Shown here piece by piece: positions 37,137 to 46,744 of a stretch of 64,000 nt of DNA; position 1 is the first letter of the stretch, and each line of letters starts with the position of its first letter. Source of the stretch: Zizania palustris. Its lineage: Eukaryota > Streptophyta > Magnoliopsida > Poales > Poaceae. Under the pieces are notes generated by a model, which saw only the letters and a list, made by a program, of their open reading frames with translations, had not been told where the DNA came from and made no database searches. The position numbers and the translations under genes are program-made. The stretch spans positions 34,130,778 to 34,194,777 of the forward strand of contig JAAALK010000080.1 of NCBI GenBank assembly GCA_019279435.1, in the 5' to 3' direction.

Positions 37137-39787
37137 CACTACGGGAGAAGAGATATTCGCCGAGTGTCAAACACACTCGGCGAAGCCTTATTTGCACTCG
37201 GCAAAGGCTTCGCCGAGTGTGGCACTCGGCGAACGACACACGGGAAAAGCGCTATCGGTGAACACGGGTTCGCCGAGTGTTTTTTGTCGGGCACTCGGCG
37301 AACCTTTTGCCGAGTGCCACACACAACACTCGGTAAACTAAAGTACCTTGACGGGCCTCGAACGGTCATGACATTGAGTTCGCCGAGTGTCAAAATATAG
37401 CACTCGGCGAAGTAAAACTCAGAAAATAAAAAAAACAGGAAAAGCCGAGGCGGCGCGGGGCCGCCGTGGCCGGGGCGGAGCTGTGCCGAGGGCGGGGTGG
37501 ACGGGGCCGGGGCGGCCGGGCGGGGGCGGGGGCGGACGGGGCCGGGGCGGCCGGGCGGGGGCGGGGGCGGACGGGGCCGGGGCGGCCGGGCGGGGGCGGG
37601 GGCGGCCGGGGCGGAGCTGTGCCGAGAGCGGGGCGGACGGGGCCGGGGCGGCGCGGGGCGGCGAGGGGCGGGGGCGGCACCGTGTGGATGTGCCGGGGAG
37701 GCCGGGGCGGCGGCCGAGGAGGAGAGCTGGGCGGAGCAGCGTGGCCGGGGCGGCGCGGGGCAGGGGCGGCTGGGGCGGTGTGGCCGGGGAGGAGCGGCCG
37801 GGGCGGCGCGGCCGAGGCGGCGGCCGAGGAGGAGCGGGGCGGAGCAGCGCGGGGCAGGGGCGGCCGGGGAGGAGCGGGGCGGCGGCCGGGGCAGTGGCCG
37901 CGGCGGCGATGGGGCGGAGCCAAGGCGGCGGGAGGGAGCCGGTGGGAGGAAGGGAGAGAGAAGGAGAGGGAAGAGAGTGGAGGAGGTGGGGGATTTTAAA
38001 AGAAATTTTTTGAAAATTTTGAAAAAAAGTGCGCCCGTTTTGAAATTTGCCTAAAAAATTTGTGCGGGAATGATTTTTTTGGGTTTGCCGAGTGTTGCAC
38101 TCGGCAAACCCAAAATATTTGCCGAGTGCCTCAAATTTGGCACTCGGCAAAGAGGCTTTTTTATTTTTTTTATTTTTGTTTAATTTGTTTTACAATATTT
38201 TCCTTGATAGAAATTATAAAATTATATTGCATAAGGACTAAAAATAAACTCAACAACATAAATATGTTTTTTAATAATATTATTATTATTATTTCATACA
38301 TTTGTAGTTCAAATTTCACCTATTTCAATTTAAATCCTAGAAATATACTTAATAATTTAAAAATAACAAACTGAACCAAAAAATTGTGTAATTTTTACAT
38401 GAGATAATATATGTTGTGTTTTATTGTAGAAAAAATTTCACGTACAAAAAATAATTTACTTATTAAACTTCTTTCAAACCTATCTCATTTCTTCTCTAAA
38501 CCATAATCACTTCTCTTATAATCTCCGATTTCTAAACACTCTACGTGATAATTTTCTCTAAATATTTTTAAATTTTTATCACAGTATCTATGTATCATAT
38601 AATAACACCATAACAAGTCTCATGTTTTTTAGACATCAATTGATTTTTTTTATAATTAAAAAACCATTAAGTTTCACGTTATTGAACGAGCGTCGCACCC
38701 TAAAGTATTCAAAATTTCTTTTAATTCAGTTTATAAGAACCCTAAATAGACTTTAAAACATGAATATTATTTTTTTATAATTTTTGGTTTATTAGTTTAT
38801 GCACTTGTAGTTCAAATTTCACCTATTTCAATTTAAATCCTAGAAATATACTTAATAATTTAAAAATAACAAACTGAATCAAAAAATGTGTAATTTTTAC
38901 ATGAAATAATATGTGTTGTTTTTTTATTGTAGAAAAAATTTCAAGTACAAAAAATAATTTATCTATCAAACTTCATTCAAACCTATCTCATTTCTTCTCT
39001 AAACCCTAATCACTTATCTCATAATTTACGATTTTTGAACACTCTACGTGATGATTTTATCAAAATATTTTTAAATTTTTATCACAGAATCTATGTATCA
39101 TATAATAACACCATGACAAGTCTCATGTTTTTTAGACTTTTGTTGATTTTTTTATAATTAAAAAACTATTAAGCTTCACGTTGTTGAACGAGCGTCACAC
39201 CCTAAATTGTTCAAAATTTATTTTAATTAAGTTTATAAGTACCATAAATAGACTTTAAAACATGAATATGATTTTTCTATATTTTTTGGTTCATTATTTT
39301 AGGCACTTGTAGTTCAAATTTCACCCATTTCAATTTAAATACTAGAAATATACTTAATGAATAAAAAATAGCTAACTTATTTAAAAAAATTTGAAAATTT
39401 TTAAAAGAGATAATATATGTTGTATTGTGAGTGTAGAAAAAATTTCAAGTTAAAATGAAATTGCAAATAACTTATAGACTTGAAACATTGTTTCACACAA
39501 AAAAATTAAAAAAATTGTTTGCCGAGTGTTTTTCAAAAAACACTCGGCAAACCCCCCCAAAAATTTTTTTTTGGCCGCACGGGCAAGTCACCGTAACGTC
39601 CGTTAGTATCAAGGCTTTGCCGAGTGTATTTTTAAAAAACACTCGGCAAACATTTGGCTTACCGAGTGTTTTTTGTTTGCCGAGTGTTTTTTAAAAAACA
39701 CTCGGCAAACACATCTTTGCCGAGTGCCCGAGATATTGCACTCGGCAAACTCTAGGGCAATCGGCAAACTCGTTGTTTCCGGCAGTG
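37137..39787. mobile_element. Non-autonomous CACTA (En/Spm) transposon
   Basis: Seen: 2651 bp, starting CACTACGGGAGAAGAG and ending TTGTTTCCGGCAGTG, flanked by GAG on both sides (37134-37136 and 39788-39790), the 3-bp duplication typical of CACTA elements. Subterminal regions carry many copies of GCCGAGTG and CACTCGGC in both directions (37160-37410, 38087-38152, 39520-39770). No transposase frame is present. The interior has a GC-rich GGGGCGGCCGGG block (37445-37960) and an AT-rich tandem duplication (38250-39440). The long GC-rich open frames on both strands of the first block are composition artefacts, rich in Gly/Arg or Pro/Arg. Confidence 0.92.
38250..39440. repeat. About 500-bp tandem duplication inside the CACTA element
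   Basis: TTGTAGTTCAAATTTCACC occurs near 38304, 38808 and 39308, so the unit is about 500 bp and present about 2.3 times. Shared flanking text such as CTACGTGATGATTTT-like and GAACGAGCGTC blocks confirms the register. Confidence 0.8.
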
Positions 39788-40254
39788 GAGGATGAGCTTC
39801 GTGGGCTCCTTCAACGTGGTGTACTCTTTCATGGGGCTAGAGGTGAGAGGCCTCCTGAGCAAGAAGAAGGACGTGCTGCAATGGTGCATCTAGGATGGTT
39901 GGTTCTGTAGGAAGAGCTGGGATCTGGTGGAGGTCCTAGAGGACAACGCTTCCAAGTTCCACCATCGGCGTGGGCGACGTGGAGCCAAGAGACCATAGCT
40001 GTCGTGATGGCTCGCAGAGTAGAACGAAGAGATAGTAATGGAATCACTGTAGCGGTAGCCTAAAATCCCCAAATTGTCAAGAGAATGGCAGATGCAGTCC
40101 ATGTGGAGCCAAGCCGACGTGTGGAGCCGAACCGATTCTTCATCTGCTATGTTGTAGAGCCGACCGATTCATTTACTTCCTAGGTTGTGATCCTGACGCT
40201 AGGATGCATTGCGGAGACACGCGGTAGAAATCTAAGGACGGACTGTAGCAACGG

Positions 40255-40805
40255 CTAAAGACGGCAATGGGTACCCGAAATCCGATGGATTTTTACCCTA
40301 TTAAGGTAGATATACGAATCAAATTATTTACTCACGGGTCTACTAATGGAAAAAATAGTACCTAACGGGTACGTGAATATGTGTATGATTTCCTAATATC
40401 CATACTCGTTACCCAATGGCTACCCATCACCCAATACACTATATTTTTGAGAGTTTAAATCATTGTTACTATTGTTGTAGGTTAAATCATTGATGTATTA
40501 TGTTTGAGAGTTTATTTATATATGTAATTTTAATCTTATGACCGAATGAGTGATCGATCTATTTAGGTGAAACACTGTTTTTATGGGGATAGATATACAA
40601 TTATTATTTGTTAACCTATTTTGTGTGCGGTGCCTATTGATGGATATGGATACCCGATGCGTATATTTTATCCACATGAGTATGAGCTTGGGGAAGAAAT
40701 GATACCCGCATGTATATATGAGTTATCCGACGAAGAGATTTTTTTTAATGAGTATGAATTTAAGATAGTCAAACCCGATAAATATAGACCAATTACCATC
40801 TTTAG
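40255..40805. mobile_element. MITE-like element, probably hAT-derived
   Basis: 551 bp with short imperfect terminal inverted repeats: CTAAAGACGGCAATGGGT at the left and CTAAAGATGGTAATTGGT on the opposite strand at the right. Subterminal GGGTACCCG and GGATACCCGATG words are present. It has no coding sequence. No clean 8-bp duplication is visible, so the superfamily is a guess from the termini. It lies about 360 bases upstream of the host gene ATG. Confidence 0.55.
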
Positions 40806-41164
40806 GGGCTGTTTACTACAGTCCTGAACGTAACTTTTTTCCTCCTATTCCGACCCACAAGTCGCTGCTCATTAGGTTCCCTGCACCGGACTCACGAACA
40901 CCGATTCCATCTTGCCATCCATCTTGCCATTCTGCAACGCTTGTTGGGCACCATCTCCTGTTCCTCTTTTGACACAGCTGTTGGTCGGTAACAGCGTATT
41001 GCTCCGATCCCGGCGTGCGAACCCGTCCACCACGGCCGATCGAATCCGGCATACAAGTCGCCGCTCGCGGCCGACCCTCGCCTTCCGCTTCCCCCTCCTG
41101 CAGCGGATTCGATTCGGTTCGGTTTTATCCCCCCGAGGGCGATCTGGTAGGCGACATACCAGCC
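40806..41164 (+). promoter_or_regulatory. Upstream region and likely 5' UTR of the SNF7/VPS32 gene
   Basis: About 360 bases between the MITE and the ATG, turning GC-rich with CT-rich tracts from about 40960. No convincing TATA box is seen, which is common for housekeeping genes. Exact transcription start not determinable here. Confidence 0.45.
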
Positions 41165-43860
41165 ATGTCGGGCGTGTTCGGCAGGGTGTTCGGTAAGTCC
41201 AAGGCGCAGAGCCAGGCCACCGTGCTGGCCTCCATCGACAAGCTCAGCGAGGTGAGCCCGCCTGTTGATTTCATCCTCCCGCGCCCTAGCAGATGGAGTA
41301 GGATCCGTTGTATGGGATAGAGGCAAACCGGGTAATGTTCAGGGTACGGGTACGCCAATATGGATCAGATTGGTGATTAAGGTTTTCTGTAAGTGGAAGC
41401 TGCAATCTGGTTGTCACGCGCCATCTTACTGGGTTAGGGAGGTTTTGTGCTAAGGAAGGGACGGCCATTACTTCCGTGGTTTTGTTCAAAGTAGTTAGCT
41501 GGGTAGTGCAAATAAAGGTAAATTGTTTCCTCATAGGATGGCAACGATGAGATGGCAGATGCACAAAGAGTTTCTGATGTAATAACGACTATCTCGCTTT
41601 TAGTCAAGCGATGCCTAAAAGTTGCCGCTATTTCTTTGTTTGAGATGAAAATTAATTTTGAGGATTGGAGTTTAAGGAAGATAGAAACTTAGGTTTCCAC
41701 ATGTTTCTTGTTTCAGCGATTCCCTTTCATCGTTGTAGCCACTCACTTCAAAAGCAACTAAAAGTAGACTGGGTACCATATCAGTTTATTCCCCTTGTTA
41801 TTGTCTTCTCTGGATTCTTCAACGGCTGAATTATCAATTCTCAAAGGATTTATTGCAACTAGCAGATTACACATAATTATTTATATTAATTCCATCTTGC
41901 AATCTTGCAACCTTTTAGGATAAAGGGTTTCTTGTCATACAGCAGGGCACAAAATACCATTGTGTTTAATTACTGATTTATTGTAGTTTGTATGTTCAAA
42001 CTAAACTATCTCATTATGCACCAGACTCTTGAAATGTTAGAAAAGAAAGAAAATTTGCTAGTGAAGAAAGCGAATCTTGAGGTTGAGAAGGCCAAGGGCT
42101 TCACCAAAGCAAAGAACAAAAGAGGTAACTATACCAGCTCCAAGAGTTTCATTTATATTTCATGAGTTTTTCCCCAAGAGGTTTTCTCTCTCCTTTCGGT
42201 TTGGATATTTCTACGATATTGTGTCACCACTTAAATTTAATGAAAATATCATTGATAGATGTGCAGATTTTAATTAGTACATGCTGCATTTTGTAACAAC
42301 TAGCATTTAAGATTTCTAGTTTTCTATTGTTAGGCTATGTGTTATCCAGTAATCACCTTGCTGATTTTCATACTTAGTTTCCACATATTATCGACATTTG
42401 ATACATTTACTTAAAATATTTTATTGTGTGATGGAAGTCTTTTTTTGTCATGGGCTGTGGGCCAGGGCCAGCCCTGGCCCAGCCGCATGAACAGTAATGC
42501 GCGGTACTTCTCACGTCTAATCTCTCATCCCAATGTTCGTCTCTCACCTAAAGTCTACTTTTCATCCTGAGCAGCCGATGCCGCCCCGCTATTCTCCTGG
42601 CAGTGTTTACCCCGTCATGGGTTCAACCCATGATAACTTGGTATCAAAGCCACTCATCATGGCTTTTGGTTCTGATCTTAAAACTATGTAAGTTGTTCGT
42701 CATGTTATGGTGCGTCATCTACTCTACCTTGCTACCAAGGAGGTACTCCAACAAGTGTTTGATGTCTATGGTACCGAGAAGAAGATCCACATCAAGCTAG
42801 AAGAGGGTTTGGCAACCCATAATAGTCTTAGATTTGTTTTTAGTTTTCAATAATGTATTAAACTGAAATGTAAAAGGCTTTGACTCTTGAGTTTTATTTG
42901 TGTTAGGCGTCAAGTCAGGTTTGAGGTCGTATTGCAGCTCGAGGACGAGCTGCTCAAAAGGAGGGATGTGGTATCATGGGCTGTGGGCCAGGGCTGTCTG
43001 GCCCAGGCCCATCCATGTGAACAGTACCCGTGGGTACTGTAGCAATATGGCAGATTAGAGTCCAAGTCTGATTATACTCCAAGTTTGTTAATGGATAGAG
43101 TCCTAGAGTCGTAATGGATTCGGTTAATTATTTGGTTAGGTCTTCTAGGCTTTATAAATAGGGTTGTATTGATCAAGTAATCAATGAATAAGAAGATGAT
43201 GAAGAAGAAAGAAGTCTAATCTCTCATACTAATGTTCGTCTCTCTCACTTAAAGTCTACTTTTCATCCCGAGTAGCCGACGCCTCCCAACTATCCTCCTG
43301 GCGGTGTTTACCTTGTCATGGGTTCAACCCATGACATTTCTTTAGAGCCACTGAGCCAGCATGGTTCTACACAATCATTCTGTATAAACAATTTGTGTAC
43401 TTATCTTATTTTCTCATGTGGTATATCTGGGCCTTTTAGATAAACAAACATAGTAATTACTGCTGGCACTTAGATGTACTCTGTGTTCGTCGTGTGCTCC
43501 GGTGTTCTCTCTCGGTTTCTTCATTTGCGTTGAATGTTCTAGTGGGGTCAGTGGCTTACTTTTGAACGTTTCTATGTTGTAGCTGCAATACAGTGCTTAA
43601 AGAGAAAGAGACTATATGAGCAACAGATCGAGCAGCTTGGGAATTTCCAATTAAGGATACATGATCAGGTGAAGTTACAAATAAACTTGTGGTTTTGATT
43701 TCCATTGTGTGCCATACTATGGTATTTGTATATTTATTGTGTTTCTCCATCTCTCTTTCTGGTTATAGATGATAATGCTGGAAGCTGCAAAAGCTACAAC
43801 GGAGACTGTCGATGCATTGAGAACTGGAGCATCAGCAATGAAAGCTATGCACAAAGCAAC
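41165..43860 (+). CDS. VPS32: ESCRT-III subunit SNF7/VPS32 (CHMP4) homologue, exons 1-4, 3' part outside window
   Basis: Seen: four exons joined by GT-AG introns: 41165-41251, 42025-42124, 43583-43668 and 43769-43860. Phases fit (87, 100, 86 and 92 nt) and give 121 codons plus two bases. The product begins MSGVFGRVFGKSK. It contains TLEMLEKKENLL, then AIQCLKRKRLYEQQIEQLGN and ATTETVDALRTGASAMKAMH, the signature of the SNF7 helical core. Known: SNF7 polymerises on endosomal membranes and drives vesicle formation into multivesicular bodies; the plant family is about 210-220 residues. So about 40 percent, including the rest of the core and the acidic C-terminal tail, is missing here. Intron 2 holds a mini-Copia, and intron 4 holds an LTR-like piece and the Copia D/Gypsy C stack. 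Purely basic helices and no lesion in four exons suggest a live gene, if the other exons exist downstream. Confidence 0.9.
42446..43336 (+). mobile_element. Miniature, internally deleted Copia element in intron 2 of VPS32
   Basis: Seen: a left LTR from TGTCATGGGCTGTGGGCC (42446) to about 42633, then TTGGTATCAAAGCC (a primer-binding site for initiator tRNA-Met), about 330 bases of internal DNA with a gag-like scrap (42660-42830), a purine run AAAAGGAGGGATGTGG, and a right LTR 42972-43336 ending ACCCATGACA. The right LTR is about twice as long as the left; the left lacks the ATGGATTCGG-to-TAAATAGGG part. Flanks TTTTT and TTTCT are a near match for a target duplication. It cannot encode enzymes and would need proteins from another element. 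Confidence 0.75.
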
Positions 43861-44063
43861 GTATGTAACATTAAATATGGCACCAACTAAAATCAATTTC
43901 CTTTGTTACTGGGTTTTTCTTTTTCTGAAATTTCATATCTTTTGATTTTTGAAAGAAAACAATCCAATGTTAATGGCCACCACATCTGCTGAAACTTACT
44001 CACCACACTCCAAATACACGACTGAAATTGTCCAACATAATAAGTCTATTCAGATGGTCTATT
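43861..44063 (+). other. Start of VPS32 intron 4
   Basis: GTATGTAAC donor after exon 4, then AT-rich intron DNA without visible features. The acceptor of this intron is not in the window. Confidence 0.7.
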
Positions 44064-44397
44064 TGTCATGTGGGGCCGCACCTATGGTCGTCGCAAGGCT
44101 GCCACATAGGCCTAGGCCCAGCCCGTGGCACCCCCACATGGCCCATAAGTAACAGCCTATGATTAATTAGAGTCTCGTTAGATTACTTTTCCAATTGCAG
44201 TTAAAGTTAGGTTTAAAAATAAAGGGGATCCCCCCTCTATTTAAAGGGGTCCATAGCTTGTAATTATCAATCAAGAAATAAACTAGTATTGTGTCTAAAC
44301 CCTAACCCTATCCACTAGCCCTAGGCGCTGGCCCCTACTGCCTGCACCTCCTGCTGTATGTTGCCTTTGTGTAATCCATCACGGCGACGGGGAGACA
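44064..44397 (+). repeat. Solo-LTR-like sequence in VPS32 intron 4
   Basis: 334 bp running from TGTCATGTGGGGCC to GGGGAGACA, with a CTATTTAAAG box near 44237 and a CTAAACCCTAACCC stretch further on, the look of an LTR. Neighbouring five-base words (CTATT and GTGGA) do not match, so a target duplication is not supported and the edges are tentative. Confidence 0.5.
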
Positions 44398-44403
44398 GTG
44401 GAC

Positions 44404-44738
44404 TGTGGAAAGTAATCCTTGGGTGCTAATTTTATGGTTTCCTAGTTTATGGTTTCCTAGTTTATGTCTTTCCATAATGGCTTAGTCTATATTTGGTAGT
44501 TCTCTATATTTGGTAGTCTATCCTGAGTATTTGGTAGTCTATCTTGAGATAATTAAGGGCCTAAGTAATCTCTTGCTATGTATCAAACATTGCCATGTAT
44601 TGCTCTATATAATCTAATGAAGGGAATCATGGCTGAGTGCCAAAGTTAGCCCAAAAACATCCTGTTCCTACTTCTGTTCGGTTCCTGTTTGGCCGGGTAC
44701 TCGCCGGCGAGATCCTTCTCTCCGGCGTGTTCCTGACA
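44404..44738 (+). repeat. 5' LTR of Copia D
   Basis: About 335 bp, TGTGGAAAG...TCCTGACA, with TATATAA at 44605-44611. The left edge is set by the TG that follows GGAC and by the length usual for such elements; no second LTR is inside the window to confirm it. Confidence 0.65.
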
Positions 44739-44739
44739 A

Positions 44740-44757
44740 GTGATATCAGAGACGGTT
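44740..44757 (+). other. Primer-binding site of Copia D
   Basis: GTGATATCAGAGACGGTT beside the LTR resembles the initiator tRNA-Met site TGGTATCAGAGC with changes. Confidence 0.65.
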
Positions 44758-44776
44758 TGCGGACCGGGGAGGCCGA

Positions 44777-46187
44777 ATGGAAGAGCAGGCGTCAGCCAAT
44801 TCGGGCTCCACCAACAACAGCGTTGTTGTCCAGAGGGTGATCCGTGAGGTGGGCGGCGGGAGTAGCTACCCCGTCCTCACCAAGACCAATTACTCCGAAT
44901 GGGCGCTGCTGATGAAGGTGAAGCTAAAAGCGAGGGCGCTTTGGCACGTCGTCGAGCAGGGCGGTGCCGACGTGCAGGAGGAGATGATGGCACTTGACGC
45001 TCTCTGTAGCGCGGTGCCACCGGAGATGGTGTCCTCCATTGCCGACAAGGACACGACGAAGGAGGCCTGGAAGACCATCTCGGGGATGCGGGTCGGCAAC
45101 GACCGCGTGAAGTCTGCTGCGGTTCAACTGCGGCGGAAGTTCGACTTGGCGACGTTCAATGATGGTGAAACCATCGAAGACTTCGCGTTGCGCCTCAACG
45201 GAATGGCGACGACGCTCGCCACCCTCGATGCGGGAATCGAGGAGAGCAAGATCGTGGAGAAGATCGTTCGCAGCGTTCCACCACGATTCAAGCAGATCGT
45301 GCTCGCCATCACCACGCTCATTGACGTGTCGACCCTCACCGTCTCGGATCTGGTGGGGCGGTTGAAGGCAGCCGAGGAGACCTTCGAGGATGCTCCGGGA
45401 TCGCTGCAGCACGACGGGCGGCTCTACCTCATGGAGGAGGAATGGGCTACCCGGCAAAGGAAGGAGGCGGAAAACCACTCCGGCGGAGGCTCGGGAGGTG
45501 GACGCCAAGGGGGAGGACGACGCGGGCGCGGCCGTGGTCCCCAGTCCAACAAGGGTGGCGACGAGTGCAGGAGGTGCGGCAAGCTGGGACATTGGGCTCG
45601 CGAGTGTCGCTCGAAGCCCAAGAAGGAGCAGGCCCATGCGGTCAAGGAGGAGGAGGAGTCTTCTCTCCTCGTCGCTAGAGCCTCGCCGACTGTCATCAGC
45701 CCCGTCGCCAGCACAAAGTCGGCCGAGTCATTGGCGGCTCCACTACAAAGGGCTGGCCTGCCATTGCAACTGGCGGGGCAGGCACCATGCAGAGGCTCGG
45801 AGGAGCCTCAAGTCGAGATCCGGGAAGAAAGGGTCTTCACCCAGCTCGGAGAAGAGGTGGAGAATGAGGCGGAGGCGTGGATTCTGGACACTGGGGCGAC
45901 AAATCATATGTCCGGGTCCAGAGTCGCGTTCTCAAAGCTGAACACGGAAGTGCTAGGCACTGTTCGGTTCGGTGATGACTCGGTGGCTCGGATTGAGGGC
46001 CGTGGGACAGTCTCATTCGTGTGCCGGAATGGAGATCATCGATGCTTCGCCGGAGTCTACTACATACCCCGCTTGACCTCGAACATCGTGAGCATCGGAC
46101 AACTCGATGAGGAGGGGTATCACATCAAGATAGAAGCTGGCACAATGAGGATCCACGAGCCCGATGGCAAGCTGCTAGCAAAGGTGT
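44777..46187 (+). pseudogene. Copia D gag and protease (interrupted by Gypsy C)
   Basis: Seen: ATG at 44777 (MEEQASANSGS) opens 470 codons without a stop. Residues 30-210 are a UBN2-type gag (YSEWALLMKVKLKARALW, RKFDLATFNDGETIEDF). A Gly/Arg-rich stretch follows (about 235-260), then a CCHC knuckle (CRRCGKLGHWAREC, about 271-284), and the protease motif AWILDTGATNHMSG near residues 368-381, with the catalytic D-T-G intact. At 46188 the Gypsy C LTR begins; an open frame runs on into the LTR to 46402, but this tail is not native. Known: Gag packages the RNA and protease cuts the polyprotein. Confidence 0.9.
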
Positions 46188-46682
46188 TGTTGGGGGAAAA
46201 TATCTCATCTTCGGGGTTATTACCGAAGCAACATAAAGGCAGTCAGCAGGTTCGAAGGTTCCCAGAAGATCATCTTCGAAGATACCCGGAACCCGGTTCG
46301 AAGTATGAAGATAGGCATTGGTTCGGAGTATATCTTCGAACTAAAGCTCTCCAAGATCTTTTTTGCCAGCTAAGATGGAAGACTTATCTTCTTTCTCATT
46401 AGATTAGTCTTTTACCATTTTAGCCCTATTAAGGGAACCGAATAGTTTCCACTATGTCGGTTGTAATAGAGGGGTAAATAGGTCTTTTCCTTAATGTTTA
46501 GGCCTATAAATACCCCCCATTTCACCCTGTAATAGGGACCGAAGACAAGTTATTCAATACATACATTCGAACTATTCTAAGTTATTATCCTTTCGGAGGC
46601 TTAGAACAGTTCTCTACGCAAACACTTCGTTTGTTAGTTTCTCTTTTACAGAAACCTGTTAGCGTAATCTTTTACGCCAACA
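46188..46682 (+). repeat. 5' LTR of Gypsy C
   Basis: 495 bp, TGTTGGGGG...ACGCCAACA, TATAAAT at 46505-46511. It differs from both 3' copies at two places (CCAAGATC against CCATGATC; AGAGGGG against AGAAGGG). Confidence 0.95.
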
Positions 46683-46683
46683 G

Positions 46684-46744
46684 TTGGCGCCGTCCGTGGG
46701 GAACCTAGTCCGAAAAACTTCGTTCTCTACCAACTTCTTACATC
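46684..46744 (+). other. Primer-binding site and leader of Gypsy C
   Basis: TTGGCGCCGTCCGTGGGGA starts one base after the LTR. The TGGCGCC start is common among Tat-type elements; I do not assign the tRNA. Only about 60 bases separate the LTR from the gag ATG. Confidence 0.7.

Larger units (their letters stand above)
36100..40254. mobile_element. Long-TIR DNA transposon remnant (non-autonomous), split by a CACTA element
   Basis: Seen: 36100-36240 and the reverse complement of about 40105-40254 align over roughly 140 bases. Shared blocks include CATCCGTC / GTCCGTCC, CCACAATGCAT / CCGCAATGCAT, AGGATCACAA and ATCGG-TCGGCTC. That is an imperfect inverted repeat of roughly 70 percent identity by eye. 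No transposase is visible inside. The inner DNA (36240-37136 and 39788-40100) has mixed coding-like texture, for example SFNVVYSFMGLEVRGLLSKK just after 39790, but I do not recognise the source gene. Long TIRs plus captured gene-like DNA suggest a Mutator-like element; no target duplication could be confirmed, so superfamily is open. Confidence 0.45.

Noticed and set aside
37387..38150. Long open frames on both strands (Gly/Arg-rich and Pro/Arg-rich)
   Set aside because: They lie in the GC-repeat block of the CACTA element, stay open in nearly all frames because stops are rare in such DNA, and show no domain.
46188..46402. C-terminal extension of the Copia D gag-protease frame
   Set aside because: This part is Gypsy C LTR sequence read through by chance; the same text recurs at 58048 and 61622.
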